Positions 19,447 through 31,129 of a DNA stretch of 64,000 nt are shown here, piece by piece; the first letter of the stretch is position 1; each line of letters opens with the position of its first letter. The notes under the pieces were generated by a model. The model was not told the DNA's origin. It made no database searches and saw only the letters and a list, made by a program, of their open reading frames with translations. A program made the translations under genes and the position numbers. Source of the stretch: Dermanyssus gallinae (taxonomy: Eukaryota; Arthropoda; Arachnida; Mesostigmata; Dermanyssidae). The DNA is taken from NCBI GenBank assembly GCA_003439945.1, contig QVRM01002800.1, positions 1-64,000 of the forward strand, read 5' to 3'.

Positions 19447-22360
19447 ATTAATTATTATTATTTTTATTATTATTATGATTACTACTACTACTACTACTCT
19501 CTAACTATTACTACGGCATAGTCATGGCTACTAGAGACCACGTGACGTATGTAGCTAGGTGAGAACGAGCGAACGCACGAAAGCGTTTGTTTGACGCTAG
19601 CCGATGTGAGAAGCAGGGCCTCCTCACCAGGCCAAGCCGAGCTGTCGACGCAGGGAGAGGATAAAGAACGCCTCGACCGTAGCCTCTCGACCCACTAACC
19701 TCCTCCCGACACAGATCGAAGCGCCTTAACGCCTCCCCCGTTCCCGCTTCGCTTCACCATCATCGAAGACTCACGCATTTACGGCACGAACAGGTAGCAC
19801 ATACATGATAAAAAAAGCGACATCAGTCGCCTTCATAGTGGCCTCTTCTCCTACCGATATCCTGTACACTTGTTGTGTTGCATACCTAGCATTAGCTACA
19901 CTATAATCACTAGCACAAGAATCGTGGGTTTAAAATTGACGCCCGCTGTCTAGGCTTGTACGCCGGCAGATCAGAGTAAAGCAACGAAAATAACAACGTG
20001 TCTTTCTCTTGTCTATATTAAGTGAGCAGCAAAGTCGCGTATCTCAGTGTAAACCTGTTTGCTTTGGCCGTACCGAAAAAATGTTTGACGGGCTTATCAA
20101 ACTACTTTTTTTTGTCTTTGTATGCATATGCTTACCTAATAACCGCGAGTTTTTTTGCGACCAACGATGTTTTCTGCATGCTGAATGTATTGATTAAATT
20201 GTATGGCAACTCAACAAAAAAACTTCTCGCGCACGCATAAAATCACATAGAAATTATAAACTGTAAAACCGAATTTTGATATAAATTTCATTAATTTAGA
20301 GTAATTGACTTTAAAGGTGTCAACTGATCAGAGGTTCTGCTAATCATGTAGAAAGCCAGGCGACCTGCGTCCGTTATGAGGCTGTCAGCGCTATCCTAAG
20401 GCTTTAGGACCGACGGCTATATCTGTCAAGATATTTTGATAGGATTGAAACCAGTCCATAAGAGACCGTTTTTAACTGCCTCATAAACTTTATTATTTGT
20501 AGAAAATACTGTTCCCAGATATAAAAAACTATTTTACGATTATATCGGCGCTATTTCTCGGCGATGCGCATTGCCGTCCGCCAATTGTTATATATAAAGT
20601 ATCTCCCAGACGCGTTCGTTATATCTAAACGTATACTAAATTATCGACATACGGCTGTAATAAGCGATTGCTGTAGATTAGAACGACTGCGCAGTGCTAT
20701 TTCGCGTTCATACAATGTGTACCTGTTGATTTCGTTCAGATAATAGATTGCTCACTACTAGTACCAAGAACAGAAGCGGGCTTAAGTTATTTGCCTTTTC
20801 TTCCACTATCTCTAAGCATTACCTGCAGAAGTATTCTGACGTTTATTGGCTGCGATATATATATATATATATATATCATGTACATACATGCAAGCGATTC
20901 TTTTCAGCAAGAGATAAAAGTGGATTCCAAAGCGATATTGAAACGAGCGCGCATAGGAACTCATACAGGGCCAGAGCCCCACACTCAGGCGTCGTAACCG
21001 GCATGCGACGACGCAAGACGAAGGCAAATTTGATTTAAAATGAAATTCGTTTCAGATAGGTAGGCAAGGTCGGTAGGGGTGCCGACCCTGCACCACGTCG
21101 GCAGATGATAGGTGGCCTGGTATGTGAAGGGGGGGAATCCAGCGACAGAAAACCGCCACGCAATTGAGTTGGCGCTGCTGATGCCAGTCAAAGCCACTTT
21201 GCCAGCAGACAGAGTTTCTATTGACGAGATTGGCGACGTACACACCGATCAGGCCGACGGGATCGGTTGAAGGGCCGCATCACGAGCAGCATCACCACCT
21301 CAAGCCCAGAACAACCGAAGCGCGTTGATTTCGTCGCTCGCACAGCATGAGCAGTGATGGCTTGCTCGAAGCGCGCCCTGTAGTCGTGTGGGTAGGGAAG
21401 ACCAGAGGGGCACTATTTCAGGGATGGGGTCCGGCACAGGAAGCCACTGACCATGTCTGGTTTGCATGGTTCGCTGCTGTTCCTCCCCCCCCCCCCCGGT
21501 GGGGCCGAACTACACGCTCGACTAGATAGATAGGTGCATACGTCGACGGAAACCGAAACCACCCTAGCATAGCTACAAGCAGACCCCGACGTGCAAGCAA
21601 GATCCCCACCGCTTTACAGGGCTGCGGGGGGAGCGGGAGGCTCTCTGATGTTTCCGATCGAGCTGGGGATATGATGCCGATGGTGGACTGAGCGGGACGA
21701 ACCTACCTGCCGGCCGGCCAACCAGCGACTCAGCCACTGGAAAACGCATCCGCCCCAGGCCAGGTAGGAGAAGGACAACGGACAGGAGAGGGGCAGCGGC
21801 AGGCTACCTCATCGTCGTGTTGTCAGGCCTTTTCAGCATTCCTGCCATCGAACGGAGGAGGGAAGGTAGAGGTCTAACCCCCAAATCCCTTGCGCCCCAT
21901 ATCCACGTTTACGATGGGTAAAAGCCATATGAGGAGAGTGTGGCTAAGAAGGAGAGGGCGTGAGGGGAAGATGATAATGACGAGGGTGACGATTGAGGTG
22001 CTGTAAAGATTGCAAGTCGACAGATATAGGCTGTCTGGTGGTGGGTGTTTGTCTCGTAGTCGTGGCCGAGTGGAAGTATACGTGGTGGTTTCCCCGACCC
22101 GCCGGATACAACCGCCTGCGATACGTTATGAACGGGCCACTGACTGAACGAAGAATGCTGAAGTTAGTGGTGCGAAAAGGGAAGTTGCGTCACTTATGCG
22201 CCCCTCCTGAATCTAAAATTCGAATGCTTTGTCGCATTTTGCTCTTAGTTCCCTCAAATGTATGTTTGTAGGTTGTATAGAGGTGTGCCACAAGCCACGC
22301 GTATATGACATTGTCACCTGGATCAATGCGATCAGAGACATAACCCATAGCCCAACGCTA
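19447..22360. other. Unassigned sequence; GC-richer island at 21.0-22.2 kb
   Basis: AT-rich sequence with one TA tract (20856-20877) gives way to GC-richer DNA at 21.0-22.2 kb. That part has a C-run at about 21486-21498 and open frames on both strands, for example minus 20985-21245. No recognisable protein domain, splice-delimited exon or transposon was found. Confidence 0.35.
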
Positions 22361-24722
22361 TAATATATATATATATAGTAAAAATAGATTTAATATTAAC
22401 ACATTGGCAGATATAAACGTTTACAATAGCAATCATTGTAGATTGCAGCAATATTTCTGACTATTTACACTACTTTCTGTACGTATACTGCTTATTTTCG
22501 TACGTTTCGCGCATTTAATGTGTCTTTAGAGTGCCTTTATAATGCCTTTAGAGTGTTAATACTAATAAATTCACCTTTACTACGACTACTATACAAATTG
22601 CGGGTAGAAATATACGGCTCAAGACTTGATTATTACGTTATCGTTTCTAACTTGTTTTTCTCATCGCGCGCCTCGCATATTTGTAGCAGATCCATGTGCG
22701 ACAAAGCTCTTGACAAAGCGTCAAAGGTTGCTTGGTCGTCGATGTCGTAGGCCCTTTTGGGGCCATATATCGCTGTCCTCTTATCGCTTGTCAACTGCCC
22801 ACTGGTCAATGAGATCGTTTCGCTAGTTGGAACGATCCCCTGTAGTCCCTTTGTAGCGATGCTTAGACAATATGTATCCTTTAGTGACTGCCTACCATCT
22901 AGCCTCGGCATCTCGCAATGCCTAATAGGTGATAAATCAAGAACTGTGATTCGGAATCATCGGAAAGTTGCTTTCTCGTCACCTACGTAGACGTTACCTG
23001 CTGATAAGGGCCGAGAAATTAAAAACGAACAAAATTCGACGTCAATTCGACATGTCTGACAAAGTGACCCAACATTTCTCCAGTCTTTGCTCATGACAAA
23101 GCCAGCCATCTTTTTTTCGTTGTTCGATTACTTGGTAGCCAGATAATTGTCAGTTTGCGGCTGTTGTTTCGCCGTCGTCGCCATTGTTGATGTTATTGTG
23201 TCCTTTTTGTTGTTGTTGCTACCCCCGTTGATGCTGCTCCTTCTGGCATTGTTGCTGCCGTAGCTACTGTTGTTTGGATAGTAATGATGATGGTGACGTT
23301 GTTGTTGTTGTCGTTGTTGTTGTTGTAGTGCAGAGTTCTTGTAGTTGTAGTTGTTGCTGTTATTGTTGTAGTTGTTGTTGTTATGGTTGTCGTTGTTGTT
23401 GTTGTTTCGATGCTGTGGTTTTGTTATTACGGCTATTCTTCCGCGGTTACTTGGCGAGTACGACGCTACGATCTTGCGCCTCACGCGACCGAAGTGGTGT
23501 CATACCCGAAATCGGCCCGCATATAAGTCAACAATGCAATGGCGATGACGGGCGTCGTGCATGGCCCTCCGACGTCCGACGGTAACGTCCGGCTGGTCTA
23601 GTTCTAATATGGAACAAATCTTTGCCGTGTCGATGGCAGGAGCCGATGGCAGGTGTGACGCAGCGAAGTGATGCAGCGGCTAAGCGGCATGTGTGAATGT
23701 AATCGCACGTGTTCGCTCGTTCAGATCAGTCAATACATCGTATCGTCTAGGCATTACCGCAGAAGCACGCATACAGAATCCGTAGAATACGTACAAATAC
23801 ACAATCCGGCACGCGACGCATTACGTGACCAAGCCATCGTGTCGTGTCGTGATCTACGTCGCGGAGGAAGAATTACCAGGACAACATCACCATCAACAAC
23901 AACAACAACAATAATAAGATAATGATGATCATGCTGATAATAACGACAATCATCTACATCTGGAGCAGGATGGCAATCTCCGCGTTGTTGCGTCGAGAGA
24001 CGATAAGACGTTCTGTTCAAGCGAATAACTAAACTCACTAGTTTGATAACTTTCATATTGATTGTGATGATGATGATGACAATGACAATTGGGTATCCGT
24101 GGGTTATTTCTTGTATTAGTATTATAATGTCAGGGAACGTGAATCACGTATTACATATATATATATATATATATATTCTTGCGGCCAAGAGACAACATAT
24201 GCTCTTTCTCTCTCTCTCTATCTTTAAATTTTGTTTATCGCTGTCGCTGACATTTGGTTCGCGTGTGTGCGAAACAAACTCGAAGGCGTGCCGTATGGCA
24301 CGCGTGGCGGCACTGAGTTCGAGTAGTACCAAATCGGTTACGAAAACGAAGTTTGAGAGCTATGGGAGCCGAGCACAGCATCGAAAGTGGCGTTATCCGA
24401 CGTTTCCTACAGCCGATATACTGCGGCCACACGAATCGTGGTGCGGTCAGGTCACGCAGCCCGTCGTGCAGCAAAGGCTCCGATGCAGGCGAGCCGTCAA
24501 CTCAAAGCTCTTTCCTATCGAGGCCGAGGATGGCGGCGGTCCCGCCGCCGGATCGGGACACCACATTCTTCGGCAGCTCTGGCCAGATTTCTTCGTCGAG
24601 AACCACCGGAGGCCAACTTGGCCAACCGGACCGAGGTGACCGGTAGCCGCGAACGGCCGACCTTGCGTGAAGCCAATCAATCGGCTTCAACGCGTATTCC
24701 CTACTCAACAGTGACGACGGAA
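22361..24722. other. Unassigned sequence upstream of RING gene; TTG-rich array
   Basis: An interrupted (TTG)n array occupies about 23193-23415, and CAA/TAA units occur at about 23885-23915. Minus 22633-22911 is an open frame without a recognised domain. From about 24290 the sequence becomes GC-rich, with several open frames overlapping the upstream side of the RING gene. A CT-rich segment at about 24200-24225 and the motif ATTCCCTACTCAACAG, ending at 24711, could serve as a splice acceptor. Confidence 0.4.
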
Positions 24723-25187
24723 ATGGGGGGAAAAACGAGGTGCGAAGGCTCAGCTTGGCCTTGTTCAGGCCCACCGCAGCTACCGCCGCAGCCGCCTCCG
24801 CCGGCGACGACGACGACGACCACTAACGTAGCAGCAGCAACAACAACAGCAACAGCAGCGTCTTTGCCACCGTACCGTGTAGCAGGCAGCGACGGAAAGC
24901 ATCCGAGGAAGCGACCTGCCACGGCCACAGACCCAGCCGAAGTGGCCCCGCCTAAACCCAAGAGGGCTCGCCACCTTCCTAAGTGTCCCGTGTGTCTGTC
25001 GGACCTCTACGAGCTGCAGGACCGCAACGTGAAGTTTGTCCGTCCTCGAGGCTGTCCACATGTGCTGTGCAGCCAGTGCGCCAAAACCCTACTCAACTCA
25101 AAGTACCTCGGCGCCTGTCCCGTATGCCGGACGCCAGTACGATACTTTCGCCGCGCTCCATCGTTCGTAGAGGTTGTATTGTGCTGA
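24723..25187 (+). CDS. C3HC4 RING-finger protein (possible last exon or intronless gene)
   Basis: A 154-codon reading from ATG 24723 (G at -3 and +4, a good start context) to TGA 25185-25187. Residues 20-50 are Pro/Thr/Ala-rich. Residues 77-84 (PKPKRARH) are basic and could be a nuclear signal. The C-terminal RING is complete: C88-X2-C91-X19-C111-X-H113-X2-C116-X2-C119-X12-C132-X2-C135 (24984-25127). RING domains of this type usually act as E3 ubiquitin ligases by binding E2 enzymes; substrate and pathway are unknown. The frame stays open upstream to about 24387, with another ATG at 24483, and a splice acceptor may lie at 24711. The protein could therefore be longer or this could be a terminal exon. 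It is the most convincing host coding segment in the window. Confidence 0.72.
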   Translation: MGGKTRCEGSAWPCSGPPQLPPQPPPPATTTTTTNVAAATTTATAASLPPYRVAGSDGKHPRKRPATATDPAEVAPPKPKRARHLPKCPVCLSDLYELQDRNVKFVRPRGCPHVLCSQCAKTLLNSKYLGACPVCRTPVRYFRRAPSFVEVVLC

Positions 25188-25350
25188 CTGATTAGTCGCG
25201 ACTAGTATACTTGAATTTGTCGCTCCGATTAGCGCGCGCCAGTGAGTGACCAACCACCAGGTCGTCAGCGGTGGCCTCTTTGAAACTACTACGACTACGA
25301 TTTATACACGTTCAATGCGCATCAACAACGAGCGACATTCGAGTTGTTCC

Positions 25351-25392
25351 AATAAATGCTTGCATCTGCTTGCTCTATTTGCTGCAAATAAA
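25351..25392 (+). promoter_or_regulatory. Candidate polyadenylation signals of the RING gene
   Basis: AATAAA occurs at 25351-25356 and again at 25387-25392, about 165 and 200 bp after the RING stop codon. The first is followed by TGCTTGCATCTGCTTGC, a plausible GU-rich downstream context. Confidence 0.45.
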
Positions 25393-25463
25393 GATCGAGG
25401 CACCAGTCGTGCTCTACTGACGTTCGTCGGATAGTACACAGCTTTCTTGTGAATTAGATGTTT

Positions 25464-25466
<3 letters not shown>

Positions 25467-25536
<70 letters not shown>

Positions 25537-25541
25537 TATAT
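25467..25541. repeat. (TA)n microsatellite, about 75 bp
   Basis: TA run interrupted by a single G near 25518. It lies just downstream of the RING gene. Confidence 0.95.
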
Positions 25542-25846
25542 ACGAAACAATAAATATGCGGCAGCCGATTGTCCAGATTCAACCATGTTGGGTCAACCAG
25601 TTTCCACGGTTAAGCTGTACGGTTCTGCGGTAATTTCAGTATTTAACTATATTTGGTCAGTAGACTATTCTGATGAACCCAAGTACGCTCTGAATTGTTT
25701 TATAAATATTTGATTGGGTATACGTTTCACAAGTCTAGCTAGCCGAACTGTGTCAAGATCGACCTGATATTTCGCTCTGACTTCTATTCTTCAAGCAACT
25801 ACACAGACCCAGTCTTTGTGAACCTGTCTGCTAAGAGTTGTTGTAA

Positions 25847-25922
25847 AATAATAATAATAATAATAGTTATTATTATTATAATAATAGTAATAGAAATAAA
25901 TTAATAATAATAATAATTATTA

Positions 25923-26014
<92 letters not shown>
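25847..26014. repeat. (AAT)n array
   Basis: About 165 bp of AAT/ATT units with interruptions in the first half. It abuts the LINE-B fragment that starts at about 26016. Confidence 0.95.
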
Positions 26015-26015
<1 letters not shown>

Positions 26016-26017
<2 letters not shown>

Positions 26018-26705
26018 TCTCCTTCCGCATGGTGGCCGCTCTGAGAATAGGCGCTCCCATATGTGAGCTATACGAGTGTAAGGCGTGTGGAAAAACAGTG
26101 GATAAGGACGGACGGCACCCTTTGAGCTGCACTAAAAGCCCTGGTAGGGCTCTCAGACATGCAGAAATCAACGCGTTATTGCCGTTGGACCATGGCGTTA
26201 CCATCCCGCCATGGTCCAACGGCAAATGCCTGGTATGGGATGCCACGGTATCATTCATGTACAGTGGCTCCGTCATACTTGATGCACAGCGCCATCAGGT
26301 CAGTGTGGGTTGCTGAGCATGCCGATATCGCAAAGAAACGCAAGTACTCTGATTTGGGGAAAAGATACCACTTCGTACCCGTTGCCATGGAAACGATAGG
26401 CCCGATCAGCAAGAGCACAAGTATCCTCCTCAAAGACGTAGGTATCAAAATTAGTGCAAACACGGGTGACTAGCGCGAGGGCGAGTTTCTGCGTCAGCAA
26501 CTCTCGCTCGCAGTGTGTAGGGGAAACGCCGCCGCTATCATCGGCTCTATGGATTGAGAAGGGGGGGGGGGGGTGAGCCTACGCGGGTACACGTTTGAGT
26601 CCCACAATTGTAGGGAAATACTGAAAAATTGAATAAATAATAATATAATAATATAATAATAATAATAATATATAATAATAATAATAATAATAATAAAAGG
26701 CTAAG
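26016..26705 (+). pseudogene. LINE-B C-terminal fragment with 3' tail
   Basis: The plus-strand reading has VAALRIGAPICELYECKACG, then GRHPLSCTKS, PWSNGKCLVWDATVS, and after a frameshift near 26285 KKRKYSDLGKRYHFVPVAME and LKDVGIKISANTGD. After a TAG it continues REGEFLRQQLSLAV and GNAAAIIGSMD. This is the conserved C-terminal domain of an animal LINE polyprotein (L-R-x-G-x-P-x-C, C-G, D-G-R-H, P-W-x-x-G, W-D-A-T). A G-run and an AT-rich ATAATA tail follow from about 26560 to 26697. Frameshift and stop make it inactive. It belongs to the same family as 45660-46692. Confidence 0.82.
26181..26223. repeat. Perfect 17-bp inverted repeat inside LINE-B
   Basis: Left arm GCCGTTGGACCATGGCG (26181-26197), 9-nt spacer, and right arm its exact complement (26207-26223). 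The right arm encodes the conserved PWSNG. The left arm encodes LPLDHG, where relatives have a K/R-x-D-G type sequence. Confidence 0.9.
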
Positions 26706-29700
26706 TCCCGTCTACAGGCAATTGCAGAGGCCGTCCACCACTCAGCTTGCTTAACAAAAAATAGCACCGAAAGGGTTAGCACGGATGTGGTGGTGTGTGT
26801 TGGAGGTGGGGGGGGGGGGTAATCACAAACTTCACAAGAAACAATGAGCCCTTATGGATAGAAACAATAATTGTAGTCGGGGTAAGCGGAACGAATCTCT
26901 GTCCCTGCGGCAGATGTGGCCGCTCTCACCAAATGTTCGTCAATGTTACTGCTTAGTTAGCCGTGGAGCAGTAGCAACAATTGGTGGCGGCTTGTCTGGT
27001 GATTTCCTTATGCCGCGTTCTCCTCTACTGACTTCCAATTCATCAGCAGTCTCATCCAACTCAGTGGCATCCGAGTGGCGTTGCTAATGTTCACGCAGGA
27101 ACCGCGTTGGTGGCCGCTGACAGGGGCCAATTCACCGTTGCCGCAAATTGTTAGACTGCCGTTCAACTAGCATTGCAAGCATGATGGAAAACATCATGCG
27201 CGCCAAGGAGAAGAAAAACCGTAACTGCACGACATCATCCCGCGGGGCATCCCGGGATAGCTAAATGCTTAGACTACTCTCGCCCTTCGATCGTTTGAAG
27301 TTATGCTCATGCAGTTCCCGATCGATTGGGGGATTAGGACATGACTGGTTTTTAGTGGGTTGGAGCCCTACACTACCGGCCCACACTTGCAGACGAGTTT
27401 CCTGCGGTGGTGTACCGTGTGTGCGTACCGCATTTCCCAGTTAGTCCTATAAAAAAAAAATGCCGTTCAAGTCCGTTGGATGCCGCTGTCAAAAGACAAC
27501 GGGAAGGCAGGGAGGCAACTGCTACCCTGCCGTTGCCCGGCATCGTACACGAAGAAGACTACATTTGAACGTGGCAGCGTGTAGGCAGAATAAAATAAAA
27601 GAATTGAAAGTTCGAATCCACGAATTCACCAATTCAAAGCAGGTAGCCTGTTCTAGAATTGAACATACGGCACTATCAAACGGCTAATACGACTCACGTA
27701 GTGGAAGGCATGCCAACCTAGAGAATACCTAGCAGCAGCAAACCCCTTAGCAACAGCTTAGAGGGAATGCTTTTATGGTACGACTGTATACCTGGCAAAC
27801 AACGTTTATTATGATTCCGCGTTCTGATCGAAGTCGTTGTCTTCGAGAGCTGCTTCAATTGGCCTAACTGCGAGAGACAGGTGAATGTGTTCAAGACGGA
27901 TACATATCTTCAGTGAGTATGCGCTAGTCTTTGCCGAGAGTCCTCGCTTGGTTTATACGGTACACTCATACTCGTCCTCACCTTATGGCGGTCAGCTAAG
28001 GCAACTAACTATTATACTCGTGGAAACAACCGACGTATTCGTCGACATCTCTCGCAGTTCCACTTAGAGGCGAGAACTTGCTCCATGTTCGCCCCCCACG
28101 TCACAGGGTCTTCGGAGTCACCGTGCATTAAGTCATACGTTGGACAGCCTAAGTGGTTGCAGCCCGTCCTTTATGTAGACATTGCGCACTACAGCTATTC
28201 TTGCGGAGTGCAAACATACATTGCTGCCGAGAAGTCCACGCTAGTGTTTGCGTGCAGCACCGTATGAGTGCGGCGTGGTAACACACCGAAATAGCGTAGT
28301 CCCTCTGGAGTTCTCTCTCTCTAGCTATCCCGGGAGCGGAACTCTGCGCGACTCGTGAGGTTCCAACGCTAAACAACCTCTCTCTCTCTCCCTCCCTTCT
28401 CTTTATACCATCCTCCTCTTCCTCTGTATATCAGCTTGAGGCCCACTAGACTCTAGATCCAGGTTCGCCCAGAGACCACTTTGTATGAGTGGACGAGCGC
28501 TCTCACTACAGAGACCTTTTCGCTTGTGAGCAGGAATGTGTAAACTCGGCCTTTCAGCGCAAAACAAGAAGCATTCACTGTCTAAGCTAAAATGCTTCTC
28601 CTGCAGCGTGTACGTTGCAAAGTAGAGCTAAACGATAGCGAGCAGCCACGACTCCTCAGACGGCAAAAACAATTACTTAACCTGTCTGTAAAAATAGACC
28701 AGTTTTGTTTTTCTTACTCTAATATATAACTTTCCTACTAAAAAAATCGTTAAAATCATCGTTGCATATATATATATATATATATATATAACGATAATTT
28801 TCTTCTATATATATACATTGATAAAACATATAAATTGCGTATGATTTCGCAATTTTCGTTCAAACTACAACTGCATTCTCATATAAATTCATATACAGAT
28901 TAGTACGATTTATACAGGAGTCCCATAATGAAGTGGACGCTCAGAAATAAAACTTTCATCCTCATACTTTATACTTTAGGTAAAAAAAGAGCTAGAAATA
29001 GGGAGAAACAAAGGCAAACCAAGCTGTTAGATCGCATCTAATTTTTATTCTAATGCTTGAGCCGGAACGCAATGATATTTTCGTCGTTGGGGCTTATCAT
29101 GACAACAGGAAAGCAAAAAAAGGTTGCCACTCGACGCATATTCCCAGATCCCTTGTATATATATAGTTGCTCTCAACGAATCGTACTCTGCTGGCGAAAA
29201 AAAGCTCCCCAACAAACACCAACCGCACCGCGTTCATTCACTCTTATCAGCGGCGATCTCTGCGATGCTCTAATGCGGAGACTGGTATAGCAGCGGCTTT
29301 GATTGTTATTTGGTAGCCAGCTATTGTCTAACGGAGGCACGGCGAAGTGTTCCGGGAATGGTGGTCGCGTCGTGTTCTGCGAATTTCGGAACAGCGGAAA
29401 TCGTCATTTTCCCGCCTCCGATGTGGATCGCCTTCCGGGAAGTCACTCCTCCCCGTTGTTTGCCGTCTTGTCGCACCCGCTCGGGCAGGTGTGGTCCGAT
29501 CTCCTACTTAACAAGATTCGTGCTTTGCTCCCACCAAAGATGCTCCGTCACGAGTTGCACAGTTGCCTGATCCTGCTGTCGACGGGTATCCGGATCGATC
29601 GCGTTATCTCGCGTTGATGACGCTGGCGTGCGTGGCCAGTTTGGTCGTAAAGCTTCAGGCGGCCCTTAATGTGTGCCTGCATGTCCGGTTGCCTAACGTT

Positions 29701-29970
29701 CACTAACGTGTCCCTCGACATGTTTTCACAAAAACAACTGTACTATACAAAGTGCGTAACCACCTGCACTTGCATGAAGTCTACCCAGTCAATGCACATA
29801 CGCCACGGAGAAAACATACCGTGTGTGTGTGTGTGTAAGTAACCCATAATTGCCGACCTTAAATGGATACGTAAACGACGGAGAGCGACGCCAGTATGGG
29901 CAAAGGTAGTCGTCTATCTACAATGTTGGCATACGATGCCACACACTCGTGTGTCTCAGGTACTCATGTC
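26706..29970. other. Unassigned sequence
   Basis: It contains a G-run at about 26806-26818, a CT-rich stretch at about 28312-28400, a TA tract at 28767-28790 and (GT)n at about 29821-29836. Open frames such as plus 29303-29617 have no recognised domain. Confidence 0.35.
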
Positions 29971-29972
29971 TG

Positions 29973-30156
29973 TCGAGCCCGGTGGCGTGGTGGCTTAAGT
30001 CTGCGCCTCCCAACCGGAGAAGACACATAGGTGCGCGGGTTCACGCCCCACCGTTGCACATTTGTATTTATGGGGGTCCGTCTATGAAGCAATGTGAAAA
30101 ACAGTTCCGTGGACGTTAAATCTTGGCTGAGGGTCAGCCCGAAAAACTTTAGGTTT
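29973..30156 (+). mobile_element. tRNA-derived SINE, copy 2
   Basis: It starts TCGAGCCCGGTGGCGTGG with an A-box match (TGGCGTGGTGG) and a B box GGTTCACGCCC about 50 nt further on. The body ends with a small hairpin GGCTGAGGGTCAGCC. It is flanked by the 9-bp direct repeat TCATGTCTG (29964-29972 and 30157-30165), a likely target duplication. It is homologous over its whole length to copy 1 and starts at the same base. Confidence 0.85.
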
Positions 30157-30204
30157 TCATGTCTGAGAGCTTTCGATGGGCCTGGTTGTCGTTCAATTAG
30201 ATAG

Positions 30205-30715
30205 ATGTTCGTACCGCAGTCATTTCTGCTATCAAAGACAAACGAAAGACGGTTTTTTCGTTTTGTAACTGACGTGGCCGACCTACATCCTGCCCGACTG
30301 TTCAACTTTATCTTCCAACTCCAAAATTAGTTATTCGTAGAGTACTGTACGAGGCATCTTCAGCATTAGTCGGATTGTTTTAGTGGTTGGTGGGCAGCAT
30401 AAGCTACAAAAAGCGGCTCGTTGCTCGCATTCGAACAAACGAAGCACGTGTTTCATATGTAAAATAACGAAATACGCCCTTCGAGCTGGTTGGAATTCGC
30501 CTGCGAGAGTCGTTCCATACCACTACCATAGTTAAGGTCATACATACATCAACCCCAAAACAATCGTAGGCATGAAGAGTCTCACTGCTGGGAAACGGAC
30601 AGCCTTCGTACATCAGCTCCTTCTCCGCAAATAGAGACGAAAAGCTGTCCCTATCCTTTCGTCGTGTATATATCGCTGTAAACGTCGTTCCTGTGTTAAT
30701 AAACTCCAAGGTCAA
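30205..30715 (-). pseudogene. LINE-A fragment
   Basis: The plus-strand text aligns by eye with 49895-50400. Examples are CTGTTCAACTTTATCTTCC against CTGTTCGACTTTAGCTTTCC, and the shared GTACTGTACG/GGCATCTTCAG, AAACGTCGTTCCTGT and AAACTCCAA. On the coding strand it gives LEF-NTGTTFTA and scrambled thumb-domain sequence. Many indels and stops. The coding start side ends about 30 bp from a (TA)n tract. The SINE at 29973-30156 occupies the position where more LINE-A 3' sequence would be expected. Confidence 0.75.
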
Positions 30716-30742
30716 ACTACGAAGAAGATAACAACTCCAACG

Positions 30743-30743
30743 G

Positions 30744-30779
<36 letters not shown>

Positions 30780-30803
30780 ATAATATTATATATATATATA
30801 TAA
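30743..30803. repeat. (TA)n microsatellite, interrupted
   Basis: TA run with TTA and ATTA interruptions, abutting the LINE-A fragment. Confidence 0.93.
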
Positions 30804-31129
30804 CATATATATATAGCAAACATATGGCGATATTTTGCAGATCCTCTAGGACAGCGGAACTACAATATACTGCAGAAACTGCAGAAGCTTGAGTGTTAAC
30901 AGTCGAAAGCAATCCAGGCACGACAACGTAAAACATATTTGTACTGCTTAGTTTCAAGTAAAAGCATTCAAAATACAGACCAAAAATAGGCCTTTAGGCG
31001 CTACAAAACTATGGATACTCCTCCCAAAACGACCCACTCCACCAAATCCATTAATCAATGAAAATGAGTGGATACTTCATTTTCCGCGCCTATTCAGTGG
31101 TGACCTCCTACTACCTCCGAGGGAGAATA

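Noticed and set aside
22633..22911. 92-codon minus-strand frame with a plausible amino-acid mix
   Set aside because: No recognisable motif or splice sites. I considered a retrotransposon gag but could not support it.
24043..24639. 198-codon plus-strand frame upstream of the RING gene
   Set aside because: It runs through a TA tract (IYIYIYI) and a different frame from the RING protein; likely chance openness in GC-rich DNA.
25920..26276. Minus-strand frame ending in a long poly-Tyr run
   Set aside because: It is the antisense of the LINE-B fragment and the (AAT)n array. Its apparent PWSNG motif comes from the 17-bp palindrome.
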